A program made the position numbers and the translations under genes. From NCBI RefSeq assembly GCF_050624435.1, contig NC_134530.1, positions 144,686,721-144,750,720 on the forward strand: 64,000 bases of DNA, read 5' to 3'. Source of the DNA: Tenrec ecaudatus. Taxonomy: Eukaryota > Chordata > Mammalia > Afrosoricida > Tenrecidae. This document shows, piece after piece, positions 1 through 11,275 of this stretch; position 1 is the stretch's first letter, and every line of letters starts with the position of its first letter. A model generated the notes under the pieces. It worked only from the letters and a program-made list of their open reading frames with translations. It was not told the DNA's origin and searched no databases.

Positions 1-114
1 CCTTCCTGCCTTATGCTTTAGCTTCTCTACAATGAAGGGCAAGTTTCAGAGTCTCTTCGGACATCTACTTTCACCTTTTCTTTCTTTCTTGTTTTTTTAA
101 TGATGTTTTTCTTT

Positions 115-235
115 CTTCGTGACCTTAGGAAAGCCCCTTATCCTCTCTGACTTTGTTTGCTTAGTGGTAAGATGGGGATACCCAGCACATTAACCTGCTG
201 CAAGGCTGGGAAAGTGTTTAAATTAAGATGCCCAG
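115..235 (+). repeat. MIR-like SINE fragment
   Basis: The run 'gaccttaggaaagccccttatcctctctga', followed by a 'gtaagatggggata' segment, follows the core of the mammal-wide MIR SINE (gtgaccttgggcaagt..cctctctg..taaaatggggata). It is old and diverged. Family assignment is by recall of the consensus. Confidence 0.55.
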
Positions 236-254
236 TGTGGTATTGGGCTCATGA

Positions 255-395
255 TAGACTGACTCTGGAACCAGGTTAATTTCAAATCCCATCTCCTTTG
301 TTGACCACATCATGGCCTTTGGCTTTCTTCTTCTTTTTAATCTCTTTGAGCCCCAGTTTCTTCACCTTTAAAATGGAAATAATAAAAAAATTGCC
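255..395 (+). repeat. MIR-like SINE fragment
   Basis: 'gactctggaaccaggttaatttcaaatccc' and then 'cagtttcttcacctttaaaatggaaataat' match successive blocks of MIR in the same order and strand. It lies directly after another MIR-like piece, so the two may be separate old insertions. Confidence 0.6.
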
Positions 396-929
396 TTCGT
401 GTCCAATTGGGCTGCAGCCAATATACGCATTGTGCCCCACAGGGTGATGAGCAGGCCTCTCTCCTCAGCTGTCCATGGGTGAGTTCATCCTGCCAGCCTT
501 CTCGGTGGTAGCTGAGTGCTTACCTGTCTGTGCTACAAGGGACTAGTCCTTCTGAGATAAAGCCATGCCTGGGACGACACATGCTCAGTGATTGATGGGG
601 AAAGGCGTGAACGGAATGCAGGAGAGCAGACAGCTAACACAGGGGGCATGAGCTCAGGAGAAGGGCATGGCACTGGCCGGGCGGCTCTGCCTTTGGTGAC
701 CACATGCTCACAGACACTGGGCTTGTACCTTTCCATGACCCTGCTCCCTGCAGGTCACCCAGCAGCAGGAAGGACTGTCCTCCTGTATCCCACTCCCCTG
801 TCTCAGCCCCCTGCTCCAATCAGGTCACTTGAAACCTTGATGAGACTCTGGCTGGCTTTCAGTTGAATGAAAAAGAAAACAAAGGTGGGGAACGTACGAG
901 AAAACTGGACTTGGGACTGTAGCTCCCCA
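396..929. other. No identifiable feature
   Basis: Mixed-composition DNA. Short open frames occur on both strands, but none has a recognisable domain, coding-type bias or splice context, and they overlap one another. I see no repeat family that I can name here. Confidence 0.5.
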
Positions 930-1165
930 ATAATAATTTTCCGGACACATAGTATGGGCTAGGTACCACTGGAGACTTGACAGATTTAGCCTCCATCCTC
1001 ACAACAGCATTGTGAAATGAATGATATTGGAATAAGAACATTAGCGATATTGAAAGCTAAAGCCCGAAGAGGTTAGACAGGACTTGGCCAGAGTCACTCA
1101 TAAAAGTCACTGGCAGTGTCCACACTGGAAATCAGGTCTAATTGTTCCCAGAGCCCAACCTCGGC
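930..1165 (-). repeat. MIR-like SINE (minus)
   Basis: The order 'cctcacaacagcattgtgaaatga..', '..agaggttagacaggacttggccagagtcac' and 'aaatcaggtctaattg' is the reverse complement of MIR (tacctcatagggttgttgtgagg .. gtgaccttgggcaagt). Diverged but with several blocks in the right order. Confidence 0.6.
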
Positions 1166-2844
1166 CTCTGTGCCAGGTGGTTCCCGGAAGGATGGCCCCA
1201 CATGTTGAACATCGAAGAAGCGGGTGGGAGGAAGATGGCTTCAGGCGGCAGGAGTGAGCAATGAACCTGGACCAGATGTGAGAGCCGCGTGGCCTGTCAT
1301 CTCTGTGGCCGTCTCCTTGGGAGGACTCGCTACCCAAAGATCTCTGGAGTCGTCCTCTCTGAGACCATGTAAATGAACAGCCCCCTTCATTAGGGCTAGC
1401 ACACATCTGGTTCCTATGAGGCAGAGGTTAGAGATGCCCCAAATCAAATGTCCAACTCTTCCAAACCACTCTGCCCCTCCTTCATTACAATACCCTGGCT
1501 GGATAGGCCATGCGAAAGAGAGCCCTTGGGTCAGAGCCTGTGAGCCAGACCCTAACGAAGACATCATTAGAGAGGACAGAGAGCAGTCCCATGCCACCTC
1601 CCAAGCTCCAGAAGTCGGTCGCCTTTCCTTGTCTGCATTCCCATCCCTCGGGGTCCTCATCACTTTCCCTACCTGGAGCAGTGAAGAGCCTAGGAGCCTC
1701 AGAGCTGAAGGCTTGATATGCTAATGCTCTCTGAGTGTGTCCTCCAGAGGATGGCTGGAGAGTCAGGGTGGGCTTTCTGACAGTGGTGGTGGGAACTTGG
1801 CCTTGATTCACAAGGGGTCTTCCACTTGTTCGTGGAGCCTCTACTTTGTCCTTCTCCAGGGATTGGCCCTTCCTGGTGATAAGCCCAAGTAGTGAGATGG
1901 TCTCCAACCTCGCTTCTGAGGAGCATCTCGATGGATGTCTTTGGAGACCAATGGGTTCGTGGTTGCGGTGGGGAGTTAAACCCAATGCTGTCCAACTCGT
2001 AGCAACCCTCCAGATACCAAAGGATACCTGGATAGCAAAGGATAATGAGAATCACAGGGCACCCAGGGATACCGAGCCTCTCCACGACATTATGAATGTG
2101 AAATGACTTCAGAGCCGGGAGGGGCGGCTGGCAGGAGGATGAAGATGCGGAGGGAGCACTTTGTGCCGTCTGTGGTTTAAGAGCTGTGTGTGAGAGGGTT
2201 CTTTGATTCTTCACAGCCTCCCTGCTGCTGTGCAGCTGCCGGAGTGCGAACGGAGAGGCCAAGGGCCTTTCCCAAGGGCCCGAAGCGGAGCAGTGGTCTT
2301 AACACGGGCAGTGTGGCTCAGCCTGTGTGCTTAAGCCCCTTGGATCCTACCCACATGAATATTCAAATGCAGGATTTTCAGAATGAGCATCCTGTCTTTA
2401 CCACTACGACTACTTAGAGACCAGGATATCTTCAGCATGATTGTGTGTGTCGTTGTCAGATTAGAAATGACACCAAATCTCACTCAGCTGCATTGATGGA
2501 GCGTCTGCCAAGAGCCAGACACTCTGGTAGCAGCTTCCCATGTTCTAGGTCAATTTCTTTCTCGCAAGAGCCTTGGGAAATAGATGACAACTTTCCCTGC
2601 TTTCCTGAGGAGGAAAGTGGCAGGAGGAGAGGAAAGAGACTTGCCGCACCGCTTGTCCACCACTGGTCATCTTTGTCACAGATAGCCACTCAGAGGAGCC
2701 CGAGGCTGGCATCTCTGTTTGGCTGATGCTCTCGGACTCGTGTGTTGGCTTTGCAGCTGAGGTAGGCCTTATGGTTTGCGTTTGTGTTTTAGAATGACAT
2801 CTTAACTCCTAACATGAGAGCTGGAAAGAACACGGGAGGTGAGC
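1166..2844. other. No identifiable feature
   Basis: About 1.7 kb in which I recognise no gene, RNA or named repeat. The longest open frames (up to 187 codons on the minus strand, 1699-2262) overlap frames on the other strand. They have no domain signature and no initiator or splice context favouring them. Consistent with non-coding intergenic DNA. Confidence 0.5.
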
Positions 2845-3062
2845 TTTGGATTGGGATCGGAGTTCAAACTGTCTGACGGTCACTTGGAGATGTATGAACT
2901 TGGGAAACTACCGTAAGCCTTTGAGCTTCAGTTTCTTCAGCTATAAAATGAGGACATAACCACTTACTCTGCACGTCACTTGGAAGGGTTGCACTCCACA
3001 GCACCTAGAACGTGCTGAGAACTGTGTAGAGCCCCCAATTGGCCCTCAATAAATGGCGGCCC
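2845..3062 (+). repeat. MIR-like SINE
   Basis: A fairly complete MIR: 'ttcaaactgtctgacgg', 'acttgggaaactaccgtaagcc', 'cttcagtttcttcagctataaaatgagga', 'cacctagaacgtgctgagaa' and the terminal 'ccctcaataaatggcggc'. The block order and the final CAATAAATG are characteristic. Confidence 0.7.
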
Positions 3063-3324
3063 TTCTTTCTGGAGGGTCACATAAATAGTATTGGGTTAAT
3101 GAGTTTACAGGGTACTTTACCACACACTTTCCCATGACCCTCTTAGGAACCCTGTAAAGTGGATATTCTCATGTCAGAGGCAGATGCCACTCAAATAGCA
3201 TCTGACCAAGAAGAGGCTCACATGCATGTGTCATGACTCTCGACCCAGTCATCTCCCCTCCTTTCTTTATGTGCACAGTGGAGACGAAGGCAATGTCAGC
3301 CGGGGAAGTTTGGAGGATCACGCT

Positions 3325-3740
3325 GTCTTAGTCAACTAGTGTTAAGAGGGTGGCTTGCTCACACAGACACTTATTTCCTCACAATTCAGAGGGCTAGAAG
3401 TTCAAATCCAAGCTTCAGAAAGGTCTTCTCTCTGTGTTGGCTCTGCGGGAAGGACCTTGTCTCTTCTGAGCTTCCGCCCCTGGGTGATCTTCATGTGGCT
3501 TAGCATCTCTTGTCTGTCACTCTGGTTCTTTGGGCTTGCTTGTTGAATCTCATTTCTATCTCAAGAGAAATCGGCTTAAGACACACCCGGCACTAATCCA
3601 CCTAACATAAAAAACTCAATCCCAAATTATAGGGGGTTGGTTGTAACCAGAGATATAGGGGTCAGGATTTACAACACACCTGGGTGGGGAAGGGATGGGG
3701 CGATACAATTCGATCCTGAACACACATGACGAGATAACTA
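3325..3740 (-). mobile_element. LTR-like repeat, afrotherian type
   Basis: 'cttatttcctcacaattcagagggctagaagttcaaatcc' resembles the reverse complement of the 3' portion of MaLR/ERVL-type LTRs. The segment 'gcttgttgaatctcatttctatctcaagagaaat..ggcttaagacaca' matches a repeat I recall from elephant-type genomes. The exact family is not certain and no target-site duplication was recognised. Confidence 0.45.
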
Positions 3741-4211
3741 GCTGCCTAGACGATGCTTTGTAAGCAAACGGGTCACATGCATTGGTGGTGATAATATAAA
3801 CGGCCTGCTGCTTTGGAAGTGAAGATGGTTTACTGCCTCTCAGGCACTCTTACCAAGGTGTGCTCCTACAAACCCAACCCCTTGAGGTATTCCCAAGGAA
3901 CAAAAGGCTCCTTGGCCAATTTGCTTGGCTTTGGTAAGTCCTGCCTCATAGAAAGCTCACAGATTTACTTATAAACCCTCGCTTAGAAAATCTCTAGGTC
4001 TGAGGCTGGTTGTTGGATCCAAGTAGATGGTGGATCTAGTGCAGGCTTATTGGCTAAGATAATGATCACCATCCACCACCTGCTGAGGAATGAGAGTAGT
4101 CAAAAGTCTGACAGTGAGCAACTGGTGTGTCCCTAACTTAATGGCATCCCCATGTGGCATTGGTCGTGTGTTCCCCACAACCCAGATTGTACCTTTGGAG
4201 CTGAATTTGCC

Positions 4212-4586
4212 TGTTAGGATGGTTCATTTTGTGTGTCAACTTGACTTGACTCTGGTGTCCAGTTGTTCGATCAAGCATGGGTCTAGATGTAGCTGTGAAG
4301 GAAAGCATTTCATAGACGTGATTAGCATGTACATTCAGTTGACTTTAATGTGGATGGAGATGTGAAAAGCCAAAACTAAGATTTCCACGAGAAGAACAAA
4401 TTCTGCTTTAAGATTTAATACAGAAATACTGCATGAATGTCCAGGCTGCTGACCTAGCCTACGGACCTCAGACTGGCTATCCCTCCACCATCATGCGAGC
4501 CGGTTAAATAACCCATCTCACTGTCTCTCTCAATGTTTCTCTCTATTTTTGGTTTTGTTTCTCCAGAGAACCCTGACTTGTAAACA
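4212..4586 (+). mobile_element. Solo LTR-like element (MaLR/ERVL type)
   Basis: It begins TGTTAGGATGGTTCATTTTG and ends with 'tttctccagagaaccctgac' followed by 'ttgtaaaca', so it has TG..CA ends. The opening 'tgtgtcaacttgact' and the closing 'ctccagagaaccctgact' are hallmarks of an old MaLR/ERVL LTR family. The flanking 5-bp duplication is no longer convincing. No internal retroviral region is attached. Confidence 0.6.
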
Positions 4587-5541
4587 TTTCAGTACCAAGA
4601 GTGGCTTTACAGGTATAGAAACTTAATTATGAATTTTCTGAATTCGTTCTGGAATTAGTTCTCTACCTGGATTAGCTGTAAAGGCATGAATTACTCTATC
4701 TGCAGGCATGCTGTAGCAATAGAGATCAACAAACTACCATCACGGATCTCCCTACTCAGATGCTCAGAAGAGGCGAAGTCCTGAACGACCATGTTTTTTA
4801 TGAGCATTTGTGGGAAACGCCTGAGTATCCTGAGACTGACTGGTTGCTCTGAACAGCACTGGACAATTTTGGGAAGGGAAAGGGTGAGCTCTGGGTTTTA
4901 AATTCCCAGCTCAAGTACCACCGAAGTGGCCCCGACACTGCTTTCTCTTTCTGAAAAGGACCCTCATGTTTTATCACCACGCCGATAGGATGGCTGAAAA
5001 TCAAGCTCAGACAGAGTCTCAGTCAGTGAGCAGCGGAATTCCAACAAAAACGAGCATTCTAACCTTGCAGGGTTTTTTTGGTTTTTAACTATAAAGTGAG
5101 GGCATTGATTAGAAAGAAATTTGGTCTTGCAAACTAGAAAGGGAACATGGGAGCAGATTGTGATGAAGCTGGGGACACAACCCCAAATTCGGGACAGTCT
5201 TTTTGATTCGTAGAAGCAGTCCTAATGCAGGTTTGCCCAAGGAGACTGTAATGCCGTCCTCAGAAGTATTTGCCTTCCAAGACACAGCTTATGTGCCTAG
5301 GAGCCATCCTACAACAGCTCTGCTTCTCAACCTATATCTAGACTCAAGTCCAGCAAGCCCTGGAACATGAGGTACAGAGCGTGACCCATGAGGAGAAGCA
5401 CTACTCTCCCAAAGAACTCCAGGACTTTTCCAGGGTGTAGGCAGAAATCTGGGGAATACACATGGGCATAAGTATTAGGATGTGGGGTAATGATGGAAGG
5501 AACATGAAGTTGGAGCATGTCCAATGTACTGATATGGGCCA

Positions 5542-5901
5542 TGTGTTAGCTAAAGATTCTATGTCCACTTGGCTTGGCCTTGATTCTCAGTATTAGGTAT
5601 CCTCCATATATGATCTGCTGGAAGGGGGTGTTTCCTCAGGAGGTTTGGGCTTGCATCCAATATATGTGATGTTCTGGCAAAACTCTCCATCCTGCATCTA
5701 ATTCGCTATCCTTTGCCATCCTCCAACCTCTGGATCTTGGGGGTGAGCTAGCATCCTGCTGCCTGACTCGGTGCGTCGGGGCTCATCAGTCCCTAAAACC
5801 ATGTGAGTCAGGAAATACCTCCTGCCTAATACCTGATTCACTGATTTGGGATTTACCAGCCTCTGTAATTGATTGGATGAATCATTTTCTTGAACTAAAT
5901 A

Positions 5902-5953
<52 letters not shown>

Positions 5954-6031
5954 CATACCACACACATGCACACGTACACTCACTTCACCGGCTTTGTGGT
6001 TTTGTACCTCAAGAGAACCCAGCCTAAGACA
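5542..6031 (+). mobile_element. Solo LTR-like element with microsatellite
   Basis: It starts 'tgtgttagctaaagattctatgtcc' and ends 'ctcaagagaacccagcctaagaca', the same general layout as the MaLR/ERVL-like LTR at 4212 (a near-terminal 'agagaaccc' and TG..CA ends). A compound TC/AC microsatellite sits inside. No clear target-site duplication was found. Confidence 0.5.
5901..5951 (+). repeat. (TC)n(AC)n microsatellite
   Basis: An uninterrupted run of about 8 TC units is followed by about 17 AC units, inside an LTR-like element. It is likely length-polymorphic between individuals. Confidence 0.95.
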
Positions 6032-6789
6032 TGCCTACTAACTAAACAGAGCTTCTGGATTGAGTGTTGTAGCTTCAGAGGTTAGAAAAGGATGCTAACA
6101 GTTTGCTTTGGAGTTGTTCGTGGGTTTTAGTAGCGACTGAATGATTAGCCATGAGCCATTAAACTACCAAGCAACTCAAACTGCCCGTAATGAATTGAGT
6201 GTTGTCAGACCCACCAAGCCATGGATGCGGGCATGCACAGCAGTACTCTGTTATTAAATAGAAGTGGTATATATAACATCAGGCTCAAGCAGGCCCTGAA
6301 GGCGCAAGTAAGTAACATGAGGAAATGGTCCAAATGCTGACAGCTCCCAGTACTGACACTCCCCCTTCTCGCTCCCAGCATGCACCTATCATGCCATGGG
6401 AAGGTTCTTATGATCCGTTGACTGAAGAGGAAACATCTTAGGTGTGGTGTTGAGACCATTCTGTGTGACATGCAGGCCACCCGAAGGTGAACTCCTAACT
6501 GGCCCCTTTCAAGGGTCTCCCTGCAGGACAGTGGTCAAAGGAAATCCTCCCAATGGGCAGAATGTCAGCCAGTGCACTTGGCTGTTCATTTTGCTTAGAC
6601 GGAAAAAAGATCGGCAGTGCTGTTGTATACAGATTTGTGGGCTATGGCCAATAGGCTGGCTGGCTGGCCAGGTACTTGAAAGGAGCATGATTTGTAAATT
6701 AGGGACAAGGGAGCCTGGAGAATAGGTGTGCGGACAGACCTCTCTGCTTGGGCAAAGCATCGACGACTGTGTATCTGACTGCTCTTCAG

Positions 6790-7085
6790 AGGCGGCCTCG
6801 GCAAGGAGAACACCATGTGAAGACACAGACACAGAGGGAAGCAGAGATTGGAGTAATGCTTCCCTAACACGAAGCAGAGACTGGAGTAATGCTTCCCTAA
6901 ACCAAGGAGCATCTGGGATCCCAGAAATGGAAGAGCGGGTGAGGATCTTTTCCTAAGGCCTTAAGGGAGAGTATGGGCCTAACAGCCCCTTGGATTTAGA
7001 CAGTACCCTCAAGAACCATAAGAGAATAAATATCTAATCTTTTGAGCCACTAGCTCTGTGGTGATTTTAACAGCCGTGCCAGGAA
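6790..7085 (+). mobile_element. MaLR-like LTR fragment
   Basis: 'accatgtgaagacacagacacagaggga', 'gcagagattggagtaatgc', 'aagagcgggtgaggatc', 'agaataaatatctaatc' and 'tttgagccactagctctgtggtgatt' appear in the order of a mammalian MaLR LTR 3' half, including an AATAAA-type poly(A) signal. A 33-bp internal duplication (6841-6873 and 6874-6906) is present. Confidence 0.55.
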
Positions 7086-7390
7086 ATGGACACACCTGCT
7101 GATCTTATCCGAGTCTTTACCCCAACCTTTGCCTCCTACCCTGTAAATAAGAAGTTGTTCTCTATTACCCCAGGTACTTGCCAGAGGGTCCTGAATAGTT
7201 GGTCCTCACCCAGGGACCCCTTGGGCTCCCTCCTCTTTCCTCTTGTAAAATCACAATGTACATTAGCATATCATGGGCACGAAGAAACATGTTGGAGTTT
7301 CTAAAAGAGCTCTATGTTACAATGCCTAGCCTACCACACAGTATCCTAATATCCTGCCACCCACCGAATACCATCTTGGGAAACATTGTC

Positions 7391-7508
7391 CTAATGGAAG
7401 AGAATCCAAGTCCCATTATGCTAATGAAAGAGAACTCAAGCTCCATTGTCTTCAGGGTGAGAACCCAAGCTTCACTATCTTCATGGAAGAGAACTCAACA
7501 TTCACAAA
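7391..7508 (+). repeat. Minisatellite, ~30-bp unit x ~4
   Basis: Four imperfect units of about 30 bp follow one another at 7391-7420, 7421-7450, 7451-7479 and 7480-7508. The shared pattern is (CTAATG/TTCATG)(G/A)AAGAGAA.CCAAG..CCATT. The preceding 'aaacattgtc' looks like the end of a further decayed unit. Confidence 0.8.
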
Positions 7509-8340
7509 CCCCTTAATGAGCCTCCCGCACTGACTAATCAATAAGTAGGCATAAAAACGTACCAAGTGCAAGGCCCTGCGGGAGGATGGGACGAGGACGG
7601 GAGGCTGCTCTCCAGGAATCGACAGCTTGACTGAGGGAGGTGATGTGTGCCTACACCGTGAAGGCTCAAGGAGTCCACGTGCGGCTTAGCCCCCAAGATG
7701 ACAGAAGGGCTCTAGGACAGCGCTCTAGGAGATGCCACCCAGGAAGGATGCCAGGAGGTAAACTGCTGACGGTCCAAGCACGTGGGCACTCATTCAAAGG
7801 AGAGGGAGAAAGGCAGCCCAACTTGGAAACAAAGCAAGCACTCCCAAGTGAGCCTGAGAACTGGCCAGGTGCACCGTCAGGTGTGGAGGAGGCAGCTTGG
7901 CAGGGCCTGGCGGAGCTTGCCGGCCGAGCAATGGAAGAGCAGCCACCGCCAGCGTCCTCCCAGAAGGAGCATCCGTGAATAAGACGTCTTGGCTGTTCCT
8001 GAGGCTGGAAAAAGCTGCGGGAAGCTGGCCCCAAGAGAGCAGCCCAGGGCTGGGGGAGAGCTTGCTGGCCCTTGCATTGAAGCGTCTGACTGGATTCATA
8101 ATAGGGACTGTGAGGAAGGGGAAGTGGCTCTCGTCAGTTGTCTCTGAGACTGTCCTTTGCATGGATGGCCTCTGGACCATCAACAGCAGCAAAACCTACA
8201 TCTGAGCTCAGCTTCCTCCAGGGAGCTTGAGCACTGGGAGTTAATCATCAAATAAATATGCATGACGCACAGGCTCTGTGAAAGAGACTAGCCAGCCCCA
8301 CCTGGATGTCTTCTCTGCAGAAAGAGAAGATGGGGTGAGA
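7509..8340. other. No identifiable feature
   Basis: A moderately GC-rich stretch. Several overlapping open frames on both strands (for example 7640-7978 plus and 7666-8034 minus) are mutual shadows without recognisable domains. I see no repeat that I can name. Confidence 0.45.
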
Positions 8341-8364
8341 GGGGGCGGGGGTGGGGGTGGGGGG
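8341..8364 (+). other. G-quadruplex-type G-run cluster
   Basis: Four G-runs of five, five, five and six bases are separated by single C, T and T bases, which satisfies the strictest form of the G-quadruplex pattern. It lies 70 bases upstream of a SINE and has no gene nearby. Confidence 0.8.
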
Positions 8365-8413
8365 CAAGGCCAGGCATGGAAAACAACAGGGTTCAAGTCC
8401 AGTCAAAGCGAAT

Positions 8414-8630
8414 AGTAAAAAAACCAAACCAAACTCACTGCCTTTGATTCGATGTCGACTCATAGTGACCCTCTAAGACAAGGTAGAATTGGCCCTGTGA
8501 GATTCCGAGACTGTAACTGTTTACAGGAGTCAAAGGTCCTGCCTTTCTCCTGCAGAGAAGCTAGTGGCTTTGAACTTCAGACCTTGGGGATCACAACCTA
8601 GTATGTAACCACTACATCACCAATGTCCCA
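8414..8630 (-). mobile_element. AfroSINE-type tRNA-derived SINE
   Basis: In minus-strand sense this is a full-length copy. On the plus strand it reads A-rich tail, 'aaactcactgcctttgattcgatg', 'gactcatagtgaccctc', 'tgtgagattccgagactgtaact', 'ctttctcctgcagagaag', 'taaccactacatcacc'. The last blocks are the reverse of the tRNA-like head with A and B boxes. The 'ccgagactgtaactctttacgg' form is the one I associate with tenrecs. Confidence 0.85.
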
Positions 8631-11189
8631 CAGCACCTACAGGTCCTGCATTCCGTTTTCTGGCTTCAGGCTGGGAGAAAGTCTGCCTCTGTGGTGGGCT
8701 ATGCTGAGCTCAATGAGCCTAATAGTGTACTGGGTGCTAGGGTTGGGTGCAGAGAGAGAGAAAGACATTATTAACATGATTAAACTCTCTGTGCTTTGGC
8801 AGGACAAAAGCCACTGCTTACTCTCTGGTGTTAGGATGACAAGAGAGATTTTACAGAGGTGGTTTCCCGAGCCGATCTGAAAATGTTATCAACTAAGACT
8901 ACTTCTGATGCAGAAACAAAATGGGTGGATTTAGCACTAGCTAACCCATGGGGACTTGTGAATTATCGAGCCTATGCCTGAAGAGAGGCCTCACCTGGGC
9001 CTGGCATAGCTCATGTGTGACCTAGAAGAAAGAAAGAGAGCAAGCACCTGGTCTGGTGAGCAGAGGCGGTTGTGACGAGGCTTCTAAGTCATGTGAAGAA
9101 GAATGTTTGCCCAGGGCGGCCATTGAGGCCCAAGGAAAGACGTTAACATAGAAAAAGCTTCCGTTAGCTTTGTCCAATAAAAGAACGTTCTGGTGCTGTT
9201 ACTGGGGATGCTAGTCCCAGCCAACACTATAAGAAAAGGTTCTTACCTCTGCGGATGAAGAATTATCAGGAGGGCGGAGATTGTCCGTGCCAAGCAAAGG
9301 CGTAGTAGGAGAGCTATCTAGAGGCGGAGCTAGGAAGGGCCCCAACCCACATCTCACTGAAGAAAAGTAGTTGGGTTAGGGTTTCTAAAGGGGCTTGGGG
9401 TGGAAAGAGACATTATGTTTATTCATTAAATAGGTAAGGCATCCCAGGAAGATAGCAGGTAGAGGAGGGCCATGTTGATTACGTGTGCCCGCAATCGCCC
9501 CTTCAAGATGAATTCCATGTAAGGGGCCTCTGGTACTGATGGACAAACTTATGATGGGATGGCATGCCTGCAGAGTTGGGTCAAGTGATTGGCCCAAGTC
9601 CCTGAAGGTCATGGTGGTGGGATGGAGGGGTCTACGCTTGCTCAGGCTATTGGATCCACCCAATTGTCTCAAACAGGACCCTCTGTGAGTCACAAGGCAC
9701 ACTATTGCCACCTGTGTAGGCAAACCTATTGCCCAGAGGCCATTTGAGCAGGAGGCCTTGCATGCCACCACGCTATCCTTCCCACGGGGGGCAGCTGGCT
9801 TCCTCCTTACCTGATTGGACTGGGGAAGGGAGTTGGGCCAGACCCTTCAAAGATCTGACCAGACATGCTCATGCTCATTTGCTTCAATACTCACACAAAG
9901 AGGCTTCCCAATGTTAAGACAAAGAGTATTCGAGTTTGTCAGTCTCCTGAATACAACATACCTGGATTTTAGGATGCTGTCCTCCTTTTTCAATGAAAAC
10001 ACATAGAAAATGGGATCACAGTCGCCAGCAGGGGTCAGCCAGGCCTGCTCGCCTGTCTCGGTGTCCATTCGATGGAAATAGGAGGCTCGGAAGACTGGAA
10101 GTAAGGGGCTTGTGTGGCGCTTGAGCCAGGGCTTGAGGATGGTATCTGGGTCTATGTAAGGAGTAGCACGGGGGGCAGGAAGAGCAGCCCAGACCGTTGT
10201 GTTGTCCACCTGGGCTCTGGTTTAAAGGCCCTATGACCACACTCAGCTCCATTTCTCTCCCCTGAACTCCTCCTCATTGTCTTCGATTCTTATTTTGGGG
10301 GGCAGCCAACCTTGTATCTGATAGCAGGCCTTCCGTCCACGAGGGGAGGACCCTAAAGAAGAGGGAGAGGAGAAGGAAATTGATGCCAGTCCCAGCCTCC
10401 TTGCTTTGGATCTGGACCAAGGAGTGGGAGTTTTGAGGGTGGAGCAGCCCCCGGGGACTTGCAGGCTGTCTCTGAATCACTGGTATGGCTGCCTCGGGCC
10501 TGGGGAGCCCTCGGGGATGCAGAGACAGACAGTCACACCTGGCAAGAGCACGGTCCTTCGATATTTGGAAGTGATGGGAGGGTGGCAGAAGTGACATTAG
10601 GCTTCAAAGCAGAGCTGGTTCGGCTGATTTGGGAGCCCAGGAGAGGGGCCGTGCTGAGCAAGGCACAAAGTGCTGATAATCCCAAACGAAGCCCGGGGCG
10701 GAGGATAGCAGCATCAAAGCGTTTGCCATTTAGAGAGTCTGGGCACGGAGCAGGTGAGTGACAGTTGTAATTACACTTCCCATCCTTCAGCTGCGACGCT
10801 TCCCCAAGCATCTTGTGCAGTGCTGCCCACATCAGCGAGCCTCCGTGGCTCGGACCCAGAGGAGCCACAGCCAGAGTCGAACCCCTGGACCCCAGGGCAG
10901 AGACCTCGGGGTGTGAGCCCCTTCTGGGGCTCCAGAAACAGGTCCACAGCAATACCAGGATGTGCGTCCTGCTGCCCAGCCCATACATCAGTCTCTCTGC
11001 CACCGTGGACTCACAGGGAGGAAAGCAAGCGAGAATCTGGGAGGTCACAAGTCTGAGAGTGAAGATACACCTGTCACGCACTCAGGACAGAGCTGAGAGC
11101 CCAGAGCAGTGACCGGCAGAGAATGGGGAGATTCAGCTACAGCGATTGGCAACACACTGCCCTACAGAAACCGTGGGGTCCGAAACAGG
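8631..11189. other. No identifiable gene; possible faint MIR at ~9560-9640
   Basis: About 2.5 kb without a recognisable gene. 'gttgggtcaagtgattggcccaagtccctgaaggtcatgg' near 9580 weakly resembles a minus-strand MIR. Open frames up to 182 codons (10533-11081, minus) overlap frames on the other strand and show no domain. Confidence 0.4.
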
Positions 11190-11275
11190 GTCTGTGCTCT
11201 CCATCAGGGTGGCCACTGGCCACATGTGGCTATTCAAATTTAAACTCATTAAAATAAAATATGTGCGGTGTGGGG
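11190..11275 (+). repeat. Possible MER/hAT-type fragment
   Basis: 'ggtggccactggccacatgtggctattcaaatttaaactcattaaaat' resembles a widespread mammalian non-autonomous repeat with the phrase 'ccacatgtggctat..aaatttaaat'. Only this short part is recognisable and the family name is not certain. Confidence 0.4.

Noticed and set aside
1699-2262. 187-codon minus-strand open frame
   Set aside because: No domain, overlapped by plus-strand frames, no splice or promoter context.
5698-5979. Minus-strand frame with CVCVCV stretch
   Set aside because: It is a translation of the TC/AC microsatellite inside an LTR-like repeat.
10533-11081. 182-codon minus-strand open frame
   Set aside because: Two plus-strand frames overlap it; its composition reflects a GC-rich segment and no motif is recognisable.
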